The position numbers and the translations under genes are program-made. A stretch of DNA of 16,576 nucleotides from UBA5209 sp034002865 (lineage in GTDB: Bacteria; Patescibacteriota; Dojkabacteria; SC72), in the NCBI GenBank assembly GCA_034002865.1, contig JAVEZR010000016.1, positions 1 through 16,576 on the forward strand, in the 5' to 3' direction. A model generated the notes under the pieces. That model worked only from the letters and a program-made list of their open reading frames with translations, made no database searches and was not told the origin of the DNA. Numbering within the stretch: the first letter of the stretch is position 1; every line of letters begins with the position of its first letter. Shown here in pieces: positions 6,077-14,602 of this stretch.

Positions 6077-9000
6077 TTATCTACCAAAAAATGAAAATAT
6101 AGAGGACAAATTCTTTATTGCTAAATCCAAAGCATTTTCTGTAGCTGCACTAGTAACTACAACCTTATCAACTGAATACCCAACATTACTATTATCATCC
6201 TTAGAGAGTGCTCTTAGGTGATACACTTTTGATGGAGTAAGACCTGATAGAATTACAACATGATTCTCGGATAGAATTGTATCCTCCTGAGATTTCTGTG
6301 TATACATTGTACCAGTACCCTCTCCAAACTCTACTTGAGACGTAGCTAACTCATCAGTTTTGTATGAGACTATTAATTGTGCAGTAGCTTCTTGACCTGC
6401 ACCCATTATTTCTGAAGATACTTCTAAGTCATATATCTGTGGAGCTCTAGTATCTGCGGAAGTTACAAATGTCTTTATACCACTATTAGCCTCATTACCC
6501 ATAAAGTCTCTTCCTGAAACAATAATGGAGTATGGGGTATTTGGAAGGAGATTTAACAGTACCATCCTATGTTGACCCTCATTTAGGGCAACATTAACCT
6601 CATCTAAAGCCTTCTCTGGAGAAGATGAAGGGTAATAGGTAACGATTGAGGATACGGGGGTATTAGAACTCCACTCTACCAAAAGTGTTGTACTTGATGT
6701 TCCTGCTACTTGCAATATCTTAGAATCTAATATTTGAGGTCTAGGTAATGTTTCAAAGGTATGGATCTCTCCTTCATACTCTGCTCCATCAATATCAAAG
6801 GTATTAATTTTGTAAAAATATTTAGTACCATCCTTTAAATCTCTTAAATCAACATTGTGTGTACCTTCCTGGGTACCGGTATATACCTCTATCATTCCAC
6901 CAAAAGCAGAAGATTCACCATACAAAACTCTAACCTTTACACTATCTTTTGTAGTGAATTGTATTAGAGCAGAATTTAGGCTTGCACTTCTAACCAATGG
7001 CTCTTGAATAGAGGGGGGAGGAGCTGTATCAAAAGATGCTTCTTCTGAAATACCCGTATTCCCATCTTCATCAGTCCATTTAACTACATAGTAATATTTG
7101 GTACCTGGAGAAAGGTTGTTAATAGTTAAGACATGATCCACTACCTGTTCCGAATTAGAGACTTCTTCTTCGTAGTAAACTCCCGGTTCTACACCATATG
7201 CTACCTTAGAATCTGCAGTTCTAGCTGTAATCCACGATACAGTAACTTTCTTAGGTGATATACCTGAAATAATTGGATCTACAATAATATCTGCAGGTTT
7301 GGTAAATCTACCATCAGGGAAAAGAGAAACCATTTCGGAGAATGCTCCACAGTTATTAGTACTATCACAAGCTCTAACTTTGTAATAGTAGGTGGTTTGA
7401 ATTAACTTACTATCAACTAAAGATGCTCCTCCTGTAAATGTATGCGAGAAGAAATCTATACCATCTACCGATCTATATACTTGATAACCACTTACTCCAC
7501 TACCTCCATCTAAAGGTGCATCCCATGATAGGGCTAGTTTCCAGCTAGCAGTATTTTTTACAGAAACATCCGCTATCTCTATATCAATAGGGATACCAGG
7601 TGCTACTGTATTAGCAAAGAAAGATACTGAAGTATAGTCTGTATAGTTAACATTACCTGCCTCATCTTTAGAAACAATATAGAAGATATTCTCTCCAGGT
7701 AAGGTAGCATAAGCTCCAGGATTAAGATAGGTTAAGCTTGTTGCAGAGACACTGTACTCAGTAGGTAGAGCATTAACACTATACAAATATGAGAGATTAG
7801 ATTGAGAGCCATAGAATGTACCAGCTAATGGTGGATCCCAATTAAACCCAAAAGAGTTTGCAGTATTATTAACAGGTGTAACAGTTAAATTAGTAGGTGG
7901 TGCAGGAGCATGTTCTGAATCAACATAGAAGTAAGAGATTGACCCGTAATTACTGTAATTACCTGCTTGATCTTTAGTTCTAACATAGAAAGTATTGGTA
8001 CCTATTTTGTAAGCAGGAATATCCTCTGCAGTAGTACCAGATGTACATTGATCTTGAGAGAAATCCCCCTCTGTAGCACCCGTTTTATAACAATACTCCT
8101 CAATTTGAGCACCCTGAGCTATGACACTTTCCCATGCAAAGTTAAAACTATTTGTAGAGGTATACCCAGAAGGATCTGCAGTAATGGAGGAAGGAGCCAC
8201 TGACCCTGAGGTGTCATATTTATAAATAAAAGGAGCCCAAATATCTACAGCTAAGTTACCTGCGTAATCTACACTTTGTACTCTTAGATAGTACTCTTTT
8301 GAATCTTCTAAATCAGATGGTATGAAAATATTTTCTTCTTGGAAAGTTCCATATTCAACAGGGTCACCATCCTCTTCCTCCCCCCAATAAACATAGTAAC
8401 CTGAAACCCCTGAACCATTTGCTCCATCCGATGCTCCTAAAACATCCTCTGCTTCTCGCCATGTAAAAAGTGGACTAGCATAGTTGTACCAAGTTTCGGA
8501 TTCTATAGGGACACCACTTTCTTGTGCACTCAAAATAGTTAAACCAGAAACAGATGGGTTAGTAGGCTCTAGTGTATCTCTGTAATAATTAATCTCATAT
8601 GACTTTACAATAGGCGTATAAATACCATCTCCAGAGAGTAATTTAAATCTAATCTTAAAATATCTATCTGTTGGGGAAGCAATCTTGTAGCTATATACAC
8701 CATTAATATCTCTCTCCTTTGTTACAGTAGCCCATGTATTCCACACCAATGAATCAGAAGAGGTAGAGGTCTCTATCACAACGTTACTGTTTTCATTAAG
8801 TTCATAATCAACAACTAAATTACCCCACTTATATACCTTACCTAAGTCATGTATCTGAGATTCATACTCCCCTTCTCTAACAAATCCTGAATCTTGGGTA
8901 CTCATAATATATGTATACAAAGCATCTGTATATGAATTAGTACCACTACCTGTTAAAAGATACATAGCATTTTCCAAATTACTCTCAGCAGCACCACCTG

Positions 9001-12000
9001 CATAAATTTGTGCAGGGATATTTGGTAATGTACTCCAAGAGTCACCAGAAACAGAGTATTTATAGAATTCGCTAGTATTTGAACCCCTTGCTCCATAGAA
9101 ATTACCATCACCACCATCTACAAGGAAACCATCGTTATACGCAATGGAAGGGAAAGGAGATAAAGTCTCCCAACCAGGAGTCTCTATATTGTATCTATAG
9201 AAAGGATTATTCGCTTGATTATTACCTCTTAGAGTATATATATACCCACCATTCAGAAGAAGTTCTGAACCATAACTTAAGGTAGATGGTACTACAGTTA
9301 ATGTACTCCATTTACTGCCAGCACTACCCTGTGTATCAAATCTATAGAAGGTATTTGTATTATTAGCCCTAGTTAGATATATATACCTACTACCATCATA
9401 AACCATTGAAGAACCAGCACCTGTAATTATAGGGATTTTATCTAACGCTTCCTCACTCCACACATCATCATCAATATCATATGAAAAGAATCCATTATCA
9501 TACTGCCCACCAGTGTAGTAAATTTTGTTTTGGCTACTATCATATACCAGACTTGCTCCCAAATATCCTCCCATTGGAAGATTTGTAAGCTTTGTTAACT
9601 CTCCTGTACTCTCATCCCATTTAAAGAAATCATCACTGTAATATCCACGAGTAATATAGAAGTTTCTACCATCACCCTTTAGTATATCTGCACCGTAGTT
9701 TCCAGTTAGTAATACAGAACCTTGATACTCTCTACTAAACAAACCCCTTCTTGGAAGAGACCAAGAATCGTCTTTAATGCTATATCTATAAAACAGAGTA
9801 CTGTTATTCCCACGAATTCCATATAGATAGTCACCAACTCTGTGTATTCCACCGCCATAATAGAAACCTATCGGTGTAGATGCTTTCTCTACCCATTCCA
9901 TACTCTCAATATCATACCTATACATATACGGGTTATAATTTCCACTAATATAAAAGATCCCCCCATCTCCATCAAATGCTAAACTAGCTCCAAGATATGG
10001 TAGAGCAGGAGCGTTAGGCAACACTGTCCATGTATCTGTATTAATATCATACACAGAGAAACCAGAATACAGGTTACCTTGAATTGCATAAATCAATTCA
10101 TTCTCTAAATCAAATGCTAAACTAGCTCCATATGATGCGTTATTTGTAATAGACTGTGTAGGTGCCCCAAATGAAACCTTAGCAATAGTTTCCCAAATAT
10201 CTGAGATAGTGTCATATCTCCAGAATACATCACTGTTATTACCCCTTAATACATAGATATATTGTTCTCCATCGAAAATAGAGGAACCTCCATATCCAAT
10301 AGTTAGAGGAGCAGGAGAAATTGAAGTATCCCAAGTATCATTAGCAATACTGTATCTCCAGAAATCGGAGCTATTATTACCTCTTAAAACATAAATATAT
10401 CCATCTGGACCGGCAACTGCACCACCACCGTAATATACAGTCTGGGGAGCATCTGATAATCTAGTCCAAGTGTCTGTAGCAAGATCATATTCATAAAACT
10501 GTGAATTCATTCCAGAAGCCAAATATAATTTTCCTGAATCCTCTACATATGCGACATTCTTTGCACCATATCCTATATTAACTGTTGGATATGATAACCT
10601 TTCCTCTAACCAGAATCCTTCACTCCTACTCCCTAAAATTATACCCTCTGGACTCAGTTGAGAGTTATTAAATACTCCACTGAATAAACTTTTATCTATC
10701 TCAAGAGGAATAATTGGTGATATACCATCATATATATATTCAAAGGCATTTTGTGCTGTACTTAAGTTACCTAAAGTATCTTTAGCAATTATTCTTAAAT
10801 AGTTAGAACCTAAATCTAAACCCTGTATAACTGCAAATGAATTACCATACTGATAACTACCCTCTGAGACAGGATCTCCATTAATTTTGTTTCCAAAATA
10901 TACATAATAACCCTCTACTTCCGTTTCAAGATCTGTAGATGGTTCCCACGTAAAGTATGGATTTGTGAATTTATAGGAGCTTCCACTCTCTATGGGTTCA
11001 CCAGAAATCTCTTGAGAGAAACCCTCTGCCTCTATAATGTCTGAAGGAGATTCTCCATCAGAAACATACTGTAATGTAAAACCATGAAATATTGGAGATG
11101 TTTGATAGTCCGAGGATGATAGAAGAATAGCCTTTACCTGAAGATACCTATACTCCGGAGACATAACCTCTTGCCCAGAAATAGAGACCCATGAAGTCCA
11201 ACTTATACCATCTAAACTAGTACGAGTTTGAACAACAACCTGAGAATCAGAAGGCTCCTCTACAACCACATCCATATTTCCCCAACTATCAATATAGTTC
11301 AAATCATACATAGGGGATAACCAAGTTCCAGAGGCTTCAAAATTGTTCAACCCTCTTGTATAAATTTGTAGGTCTTGCCTACCACCACCCATCGTTACAA
11401 AAAGTGTACCAGCTAAATCAGAAACAACAGAAGCTCCTTGGTATGCTCCTATATCTCTTACATCATAACTTTGAATAGGTTTTAATTTCCTCCACTTATT
11501 TTGTGAAATCGAATATTCCCAGAAAGCACTTCCATACCATCCGTCCAGTGCAACCACTTTCCCATTACCATCATATGTTGTATCACTACCGTAGTATGGG
11601 GAATATGGTAAATGAGCCAATTCACTCCATGAATCATCCAGTATTGTGTATTTAAACATTCTTTTAACACCAATACCACCTGTAAAGTATATCTCTGTAC
11701 CATCTGAAAAGAGTGTAGAACCAATATTTGCAGCGATACCTGTTGGCAAGTTAGCAATTGAAGAATCCCAAGTATTACCTGTAATACTGTATCTCCAGAA
11801 ATTACCCGTTCCATTACCTCTTAAGACGTAAATATAGTCACCACTACCAGGATATGCTAAGGCAGCTCCATTATTTATGGACCCAGGAGCAACCTCCAAT
11901 GTCTCCCATATATTACTTGTTATACTGTATCTAAAAAAAGCTGTAGTACCGCTTCCTCTAAAAAAGTAAATATACTGCCCAGCAGCAAAACCTCTAACAT

Positions 12001-13180
12001 CACTATTAAATCTCTCAGGCGCATCTTCTAATGCCTCCCATAAATTGGCTGATACATTGTATCTGTAAAAGGTTGTAGTATTTCCTCCCCTGGGAGTATA
12101 TAGATACCCATCAACATAAACCATATCAGAGCCAGTACCTAAAGTTGCGGGAGCTTCTGATGGTCCAACAAACTTATCCTCGACTATATTATATTTCCAA
12201 ATTCTCGTATCATTATTACCCCTAAAGAAATATATATTACTATCCCCTGAAAAATACTGAACTCCTGCATATCTAGCACTAAGAGGGGCATCCATTAATG
12301 TTTCCCATGTATCAGTAGCAATCTCATATCTCATAAAATTTACACTATTATTTTGCCTTGCTACGTATATATACCCATTTGCACTAGTAATATCTACATC
12401 ATCATTCATAGTACCCAAAACATTTGACATAGTACTCCATGTATTTGAAGAAATCTCATATCTATAAAAAGTGTTTGTATTGTTTCCTCTAGGAGTATAT
12501 ATATACCCATTAACATGCTCTAAGTCAGAGCCTGCTCTTAAAGTAGCAGGAGCTCCTGCAAGAGATAACCAAGTGTCATTCTCTACAGAGTACTTATAAA
12601 AACCCTGTGTATTATTAGCCGTCGCCGCATATATAGCTGTACCATCAGTAGACATACTTGCACCCTGATATAAAAGCTCTGGGTATTCATTCATAAGTTC
12701 CCAGCTATTACTCTCAATTGAGTATCTACCAAAGGTATTCTGATATCCACCAAAAAAGGCATATATATACCCATTTAGATGCTGAATATCAGATCCATAA
12801 TATGCACCAGCTGGTAAATTTGCTAATGTATCCCAAGTATTGGTAAGTGGAGAGTATCTCCAAAAAAGAACATCCCCAACACCACGCATTACATAGATAT
12901 AATTACCATCAGAAGTAAAAGCACTTCCTACCCCCAATGTCTTATCAGGTGTTTTAAGAGTTAGTACATCCCAAGTACCGTATGCTTCAATTTGATACCC
13001 ATTACCATTTGATACCTCTCTAAGATTTGTCTTAGTTCCTGAATTTAAGTCTGTATCTGTAACAACAGAGATTTCACCTGCATTTACACCTTTAATAGGG
13101 AGGAAAGAAAAAAGAAAAAACAGCAGAAAGTATGCTATTTTACTAACTTTTTTGGTTTTGTTCGTGTTTTTTATAAGCAT
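6077..13180 (-). CDS. Giant secreted Kelch-like beta-propeller and fibronectin III protein
   Basis: This 2367-residue protein has a signal peptide (basic 1-15, hydrophobic 16-30, likely cleavage after VNA at 35). Residues about 70-610 contain eleven Kelch-like blades with a 44-47 residue period, recognisable by F-W/Y-RY-S-I then N-T-W, plus a degenerate twelfth. A beta-sandwich (about 612-706) and a fibronectin-like domain (about 710-820) follow. The whole arrangement then repeats: blades at about 850-1430, sandwich 1432-1533, fibronectin-like 1534-1655. Seven further fibronectin III-type modules occupy about 1656-2345, the last four of the phosphatase N-domain type. There is no LPXTG motif and no C-terminal membrane helix; the tail is a short amphipathic stretch ending FFGR. 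It is probably a surface or released adhesion or recognition protein. The start ATG has no Shine-Dalgarno sequence. It is the first gene of the cluster with the anchored small protein and the ABC pair. Confidence 0.9.
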   Translation of the reverse strand: MLIKNTNKTKKVSKIAYFLLFFLFSFLPIKGVNAGEISVVTDTDLNSGTKTNLREVSNGNGYQIEAYGTWDVLTLKTPDKTLGVGSAFTSDGNYIYVMRGVGDVLFWRYSPLTNTWDTLANLPAGAYYGSDIQHLNGYIYAFFGGYQNTFGRYSIESNSWELMNEYPELLYQGASMSTDGTAIYAATANNTQGFYKYSVENDTWLSLAGAPATLRAGSDLEHVNGYIYTPRGNNTNTFYRYEISSNTWSTMSNVLGTMNDDVDITSANGYIYVARQNNSVNFMRYEIATDTWETLMDAPLSARYAGVQYFSGDSNIYFFRGNNDTRIWKYNIVEDKFVGPSEAPATLGTGSDMVYVDGYLYTPRGGNTTTFYRYNVSANLWEALEDAPERFNSDVRGFAAGQYIYFFRGSGTTAFFRYSITSNIWETLEVAPGSINNGAALAYPGSGDYIYVLRGNGTGNFWRYSITGNTWDSSIANLPTGIAANIGSTLFSDGTEIYFTGGIGVKRMFKYTILDDSWSELAHLPYSPYYGSDTTYDGNGKVVALDGWYGSAFWEYSISQNKWRKLKPIQSYDVRDIGAYQGASVVSDLAGTLFVTMGGGRQDLQIYTRGLNNFEASGTWLSPMYDLNYIDSWGNMDVVVEEPSDSQVVVQTRTSLDGISWTSWVSISGQEVMSPEYRYLQVKAILLSSSDYQTSPIFHGFTLQYVSDGESPSDIIEAEGFSQEISGEPIESGSSYKFTNPYFTWEPSTDLETEVEGYYVYFGNKINGDPVSEGSYQYGNSFAVIQGLDLGSNYLRIIAKDTLGNLSTAQNAFEYIYDGISPIIPLEIDKSLFSGVFNNSQLSPEGIILGSRSEGFWLEERLSYPTVNIGYGAKNVAYVEDSGKLYLASGMNSQFYEYDLATDTWTRLSDAPQTVYYGGGAVAGPDGYIYVLRGNNSSDFWRYSIANDTWDTSISPAPLTIGYGGSSIFDGEQYIYVLRGNNSDVFWRYDTISDIWETIAKVSFGAPTQSITNNASYGASLAFDLENELIYAIQGNLYSGFSVYDINTDTWTVLPNAPALPYLGASLAFDGDGGIFYISGNYNPYMYRYDIESMEWVEKASTPIGFYYGGGIHRVGDYLYGIRGNNSTLFYRYSIKDDSWSLPRRGLFSREYQGSVLLTGNYGADILKGDGRNFYITRGYYSDDFFKWDESTGELTKLTNLPMGGYLGASLVYDSSQNKIYYTGGQYDNGFFSYDIDDDVWSEEALDKIPIITGAGSSMVYDGSRYIYLTRANNTNTFYRFDTQGSAGSKWSTLTVVPSTLSYGSELLLNGGYIYTLRGNNQANNPFYRYNIETPGWETLSPFPSIAYNDGFLVDGGDGNFYGARGSNTSEFYKYSVSGDSWSTLPNIPAQIYAGGAAESNLENAMYLLTGSGTNSYTDALYTYIMSTQDSGFVREGEYESQIHDLGKVYKWGNLVVDYELNENSNVVIETSTSSDSLVWNTWATVTKERDINGVYSYKIASPTDRYFKIRFKLLSGDGIYTPIVKSYEINYYRDTLEPTNPSVSGLTILSAQESGVPIESETWYNYASPLFTWREAEDVLGASDGANGSGVSGYYVYWGEEEDGDPVEYGTFQEENIFIPSDLEDSKEYYLRVQSVDYAGNLAVDIWAPFIYKYDTSGSVAPSSITADPSGYTSTNSFNFAWESVIAQGAQIEEYCYKTGATEGDFSQDQCTSGTTAEDIPAYKIGTNTFYVRTKDQAGNYSNYGSISYFYVDSEHAPAPPTNLTVTPVNNTANSFGFNWDPPLAGTFYGSQSNLSYLYSVNALPTEYSVSATSLTYLNPGAYATLPGENIFYIVSKDEAGNVNYTDYTSVSFFANTVAPGIPIDIEIADVSVKNTASWKLALSWDAPLDGGSGVSGYQVYRSVDGIDFFSHTFTGGASLVDSKLIQTTYYYKVRACDSTNNCGAFSEMVSLFPDGRFTKPADIIVDPIISGISPKKVTVSWITARTADSKVAYGVEPGVYYEEEVSNSEQVVDHVLTINNLSPGTKYYYVVKWTDEDGNTGISEEASFDTAPPPSIQEPLVRSASLNSALIQFTTKDSVKVRVLYGESSAFGGMIEVYTGTQEGTHNVDLRDLKDGTKYFYKINTFDIDGAEYEGEIHTFETLPRPQILDSKILQVAGTSSTTLLVEWSSNTPVSSIVTYYPSSSPEKALDEVNVALNEGQHRMVLLNLLPNTPYSIIVSGRDFMGNEANSGIKTFVTSADTRAPQIYDLEVSSEIMGAGQEATAQLIVSYKTDELATSQVEFGEGTGTMYTQKSQEDTILSENHVVILSGLTPSKVYHLRALSKDDNSNVGYSVDKVVVTSAATENALDLAIKNLSSIFSFFGR
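6146..8215 (-). repeat. Array of seven fibronectin III-type modules in the giant protein
   Basis: Residues about 1656-2345 of the giant protein break into modules of roughly 95-105 residues, each with a conserved Trp in an early strand and a Y-x-V/I-x-x-x-D-x-x-GN motif near its end. The third (about 1857-1955) is the most classical, with DGGSGVSGYQVYRS. Cysteine pairs occur at 1697/1711 and 1938/1944. Confidence 0.7.
8891..10633 (-). repeat. Second Kelch-like propeller repeat block
   Basis: This block encodes residues about 850-1430 of the giant protein: eleven blades ending near 905, 950, 996, 1051, 1096, 1140, 1195, 1241, 1291, 1337 and 1382, and a truncated twelfth ending near 1427. The DNA period is about 130-165 bases. 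RGNN(S/T) recurs where classical Kelch repeats have a GG doublet. Confidence 0.75.
11351..12973 (-). repeat. First Kelch-like propeller repeat block
   Basis: This block encodes residues about 70-610: eleven blades whose F-x-RY-x-I-x-x-x-x-W motifs start near 106, 150, 194, 238, 282, 327, 371, 415, 461, 508 and 553, then a degenerate twelfth. The first five are exactly 44 residues (132 bases) apart, which suggests recent amplification. Confidence 0.8.
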
Positions 13181-13201
13181 GATGAGGGCATTTTGATTCT
13201 A

Positions 13202-13244
13202 CCTAACAGCCTAACATATAATGAGCAGAGAAGGGAAGAGTAAA
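13202..13244 (-). promoter_or_regulatory. Putative promoter of the giant-protein gene cluster
   Basis: On the minus strand, TTTACT (13244-13239) and TATATG (13220-13215) are spaced by 18 bases, giving a start near 13208 and a leader of about 28 nt. GTTAGG is directly repeated two bases apart (13215-13202) over the presumed start point. The upstream HAD gene lies on the same strand 101 bases away, so read-through is also possible. Confidence 0.4.
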
Positions 13245-13281
13245 ACCTCTGTTTTAATTACATTTCTAAAAAATCTTTCTG

Positions 13282-13980
13282 CTAAAACAACTTTGTGTAA
13301 TCTTTTACTACAAAATCTGCTAAATCATATACAAAATCATCATTCCAACCCTCATTTAATATCCCTACTGTAAACAAATCTGCACCTTTAGCAGATTGTA
13401 AACCGTAGAAAGAATCCTCAAAAGCAATACACTCATTACTATTAAAACCTGTATATTCAATACCATTTAGAAAAGCTTGAGGATCTGGCTTACCCCTTAC
13501 TACCATACTTCTGTCTATAACCTTCTCAAAATACTGAAATATTTTAAAATGAGTTAACATCCTCTCTACATGCTCCTCTCTAGAAGATGTAACTACTAAT
13601 ATTTTCCTTTCTACGTTACCGTAATGTTTTAAAAATTCAGCTATACCTGGAAGTAAATACACCTCTTCTTCTAATCTCTCCTCTATTAACCTCTTCTTAT
13701 TTTTATAAAACATTGTATTAATCTCTTCTGCAGAAAACTCCTTTATACCGTGTACAGCTAAGTATTCAATAAGGCCATTCTTAGAGCCTCTACCAGAGAT
13801 ATACTTCATAAAGTCGTCTCTAGTGAAGTCTAAACCAAACATCTCCTTAAAAACAATACTAAAGGAATCTACATTTAACTTATCTAGATTTACTAATGTA
13901 CCATCGAAATCAAAGAGAAAAGCCTTAGCATTTAACACCCTCTCTTTAACCTCTGATATATCTATTCTACTCTCTTTCAT
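13282..13980 (-). CDS. HAD-superfamily phosphatase or phosphomutase
   Basis: This 232-residue soluble enzyme belongs to the haloacid dehalogenase superfamily, subfamily I with a helical cap, similar to beta-phosphoglucomutase and phosphoglycolate phosphatase-like enzymes. Motif I is FDFDGTLV, with nucleophile Asp24 and general acid Asp26. The cap spans about 35-105. Motif II is VVTSS (Thr131/Ser132), motif III is the Lys of RGKPDP (Lys164), and motif IV is FEDS (Glu188/Asp189), followed by GLQSAKGADLFTVGI. All catalytic residues are present. The substrate cannot be deduced. It starts the minus-strand run and is divergent from the small gene at 14142. The start ATG has no Shine-Dalgarno sequence. 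Confidence 0.92.
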   Translation of the reverse strand: MKESRIDISEVKERVLNAKAFLFDFDGTLVNLDKLNVDSFSIVFKEMFGLDFTRDDFMKYISGRGSKNGLIEYLAVHGIKEFSAEEINTMFYKNKKRLIEERLEEEVYLLPGIAEFLKHYGNVERKILVVTSSREEHVERMLTHFKIFQYFEKVIDRSMVVRGKPDPQAFLNGIEYTGFNSNECIAFEDSFYGLQSAKGADLFTVGILNEGWNDDFVYDLADFVVKDYTKLF

Positions 13981-14016
13981 ATGTAGGTATGTATTAAGTT
14001 TAAGCTCAGTATATTA

Positions 14017-14035
14017 ATTATACAGTACTACTGTA
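14017..14035 (-). promoter_or_regulatory. Putative -10 element and palindromic operator of the HAD gene
   Basis: On the minus strand a perfect TATAAT occupies 14022-14017, 37 bases before the start codon. No good -35 is visible. Touching it is a perfect inverted repeat, TACAGTA-c-TACTGTA (14021-14035), which would sit in the promoter spacer and could bind a dimeric regulator. Confidence 0.45.
14020..14035. repeat. 16-bp exact repeat, copy 1 (palindromic)
   Basis: ATACAGTACTACTGTA is found here and again, identical and in the same orientation, at 16237-16252 inside the Ig-like protein gene. The inner 15 bases are a perfect inverted repeat with a one-base centre. Confidence 0.7.
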
Positions 14036-14080
14036 ATATACCCTTACATCTTACTATGCTCCCCCTATCTGTCAATTACT

Positions 14081-14110
14081 ATGTCAAAATATAATAAAAG
14101 GTGGTATAAT
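14081..14110 (+). promoter_or_regulatory. Promoter of the 101-residue protein gene
   Basis: A perfect TATAAT (14105-14110) lies 18 bases after ATGTCA (14081-14086), a 4-of-6 match to the -35 consensus. Transcription would begin near 14117, leaving a leader of about 25 nt that lacks a Shine-Dalgarno sequence. Confidence 0.6.
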
Positions 14111-14141
14111 GCTAGCTTCTTAACATATTAAATATATACAT

Positions 14142-14447
14142 ATGCCAGTTTACGTAACTAGAAGTGGAAGAACCGAATGGTATAAAAAAGAACCTGTGGA
14201 AGGAATCTCTTTAGGAACAAACAAAGGCCACAGAGAAAGAGTAGAGATAAGGAGGGAAAAGACTATAGAATGTACAGCAAGAGCAGAGCAAATGCGCAAA
14301 GATGGAATCATAACAAATGAGGAATTTGAAGATGCACTTGCAAAGAATGCCTTTGGTGTAGGTCTAGAACCAGAACAGCTAAGAGAGAGTGTACAAAGCT
14401 ATATCGAATCACAAAAAGAAACAGAAACAAGAATAGAGAGAGAGTAA
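14142..14447 (+). CDS. Small charged protein of unknown function
   Basis: This 101-residue protein is not recognised. It is rich in Glu, Arg and Lys and has no signal peptide, membrane segment or zinc motif; it has a single cysteine. The N-terminal 30 residues look irregular (VTRSGRTEWYKKEP), and the rest is probably helical (about 33-100), with a DGIITNEEFEDALAKN turn that resembles a helix-loop-helix. It has a good promoter, starts with ATG without a Shine-Dalgarno sequence, and no terminator separates it from the helicase gene 155 bases downstream. It is probably a real cytoplasmic protein; no role can be assigned. Confidence 0.7.
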   Translation: MPVYVTRSGRTEWYKKEPVEGISLGTNKGHRERVEIRREKTIECTARAEQMRKDGIITNEEFEDALAKNAFGVGLEPEQLRESVQSYIESQKETETRIERE

Positions 14448-14480
14448 TATATAAAGAGATTAGGTATTTATATATATTCA

Positions 14481-14489
14481 TGCTATAAT
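14481..14489 (+). promoter_or_regulatory. Extended -10 promoter of the DEAD-box helicase gene
   Basis: TGcTATAAT is a perfect extended -10 element, which explains the lack of a clear -35 (TAGGTA at 14461-14466 is poor). The start point would be near 14496, giving an unusually long leader of about 107 nt that contains the hairpin at 14545-14590. Confidence 0.6.
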
Positions 14490-14544
14490 AACTCTTGTTT
14501 GATAGATTTAAACGAAATAATCGCCCCAAATCCATTAAGGTTAA

Positions 14545-14590
14545 ATATTTTTATTTTCGGTTACCTCTATAGAAACTGAAAATAAAATAT
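14545..14590 (+). promoter_or_regulatory. Long leader hairpin before the helicase gene
   Basis: The RNA of 14545-14562 can pair with 14574-14590 in 17 pairs with one bulged U and one G-U wobble, leaving an 11-nt loop. Only two or three pairs are G-C, so it would be stable mainly in the cold. It ends 12 bases before the start codon and has no U-tract behind it, so it is not a normal terminator. Confidence 0.5.
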
Positions 14591-14602
14591 AAACACTTTA
14601 TC

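Noticed and set aside
6077..6140. Sortase or membrane anchor at the C-terminus of the giant protein
   Set aside because: No LPXTG-like motif, hydrophobic helix or basic tail is present; the last 20 residues are only weakly amphipathic.
8891..12973. Regularly spaced repeats that at first sight resemble a CRISPR-like or satellite array
   Set aside because: The 132-base period is in frame, diverged at silent and coding positions, and encodes Kelch-like blades within one long open frame.
13202..13215. Direct repeat of CCTAAC upstream of the giant gene as a regulator site
   Set aside because: Two hexamers two bases apart are too short to support more than a mention in the promoter entry.
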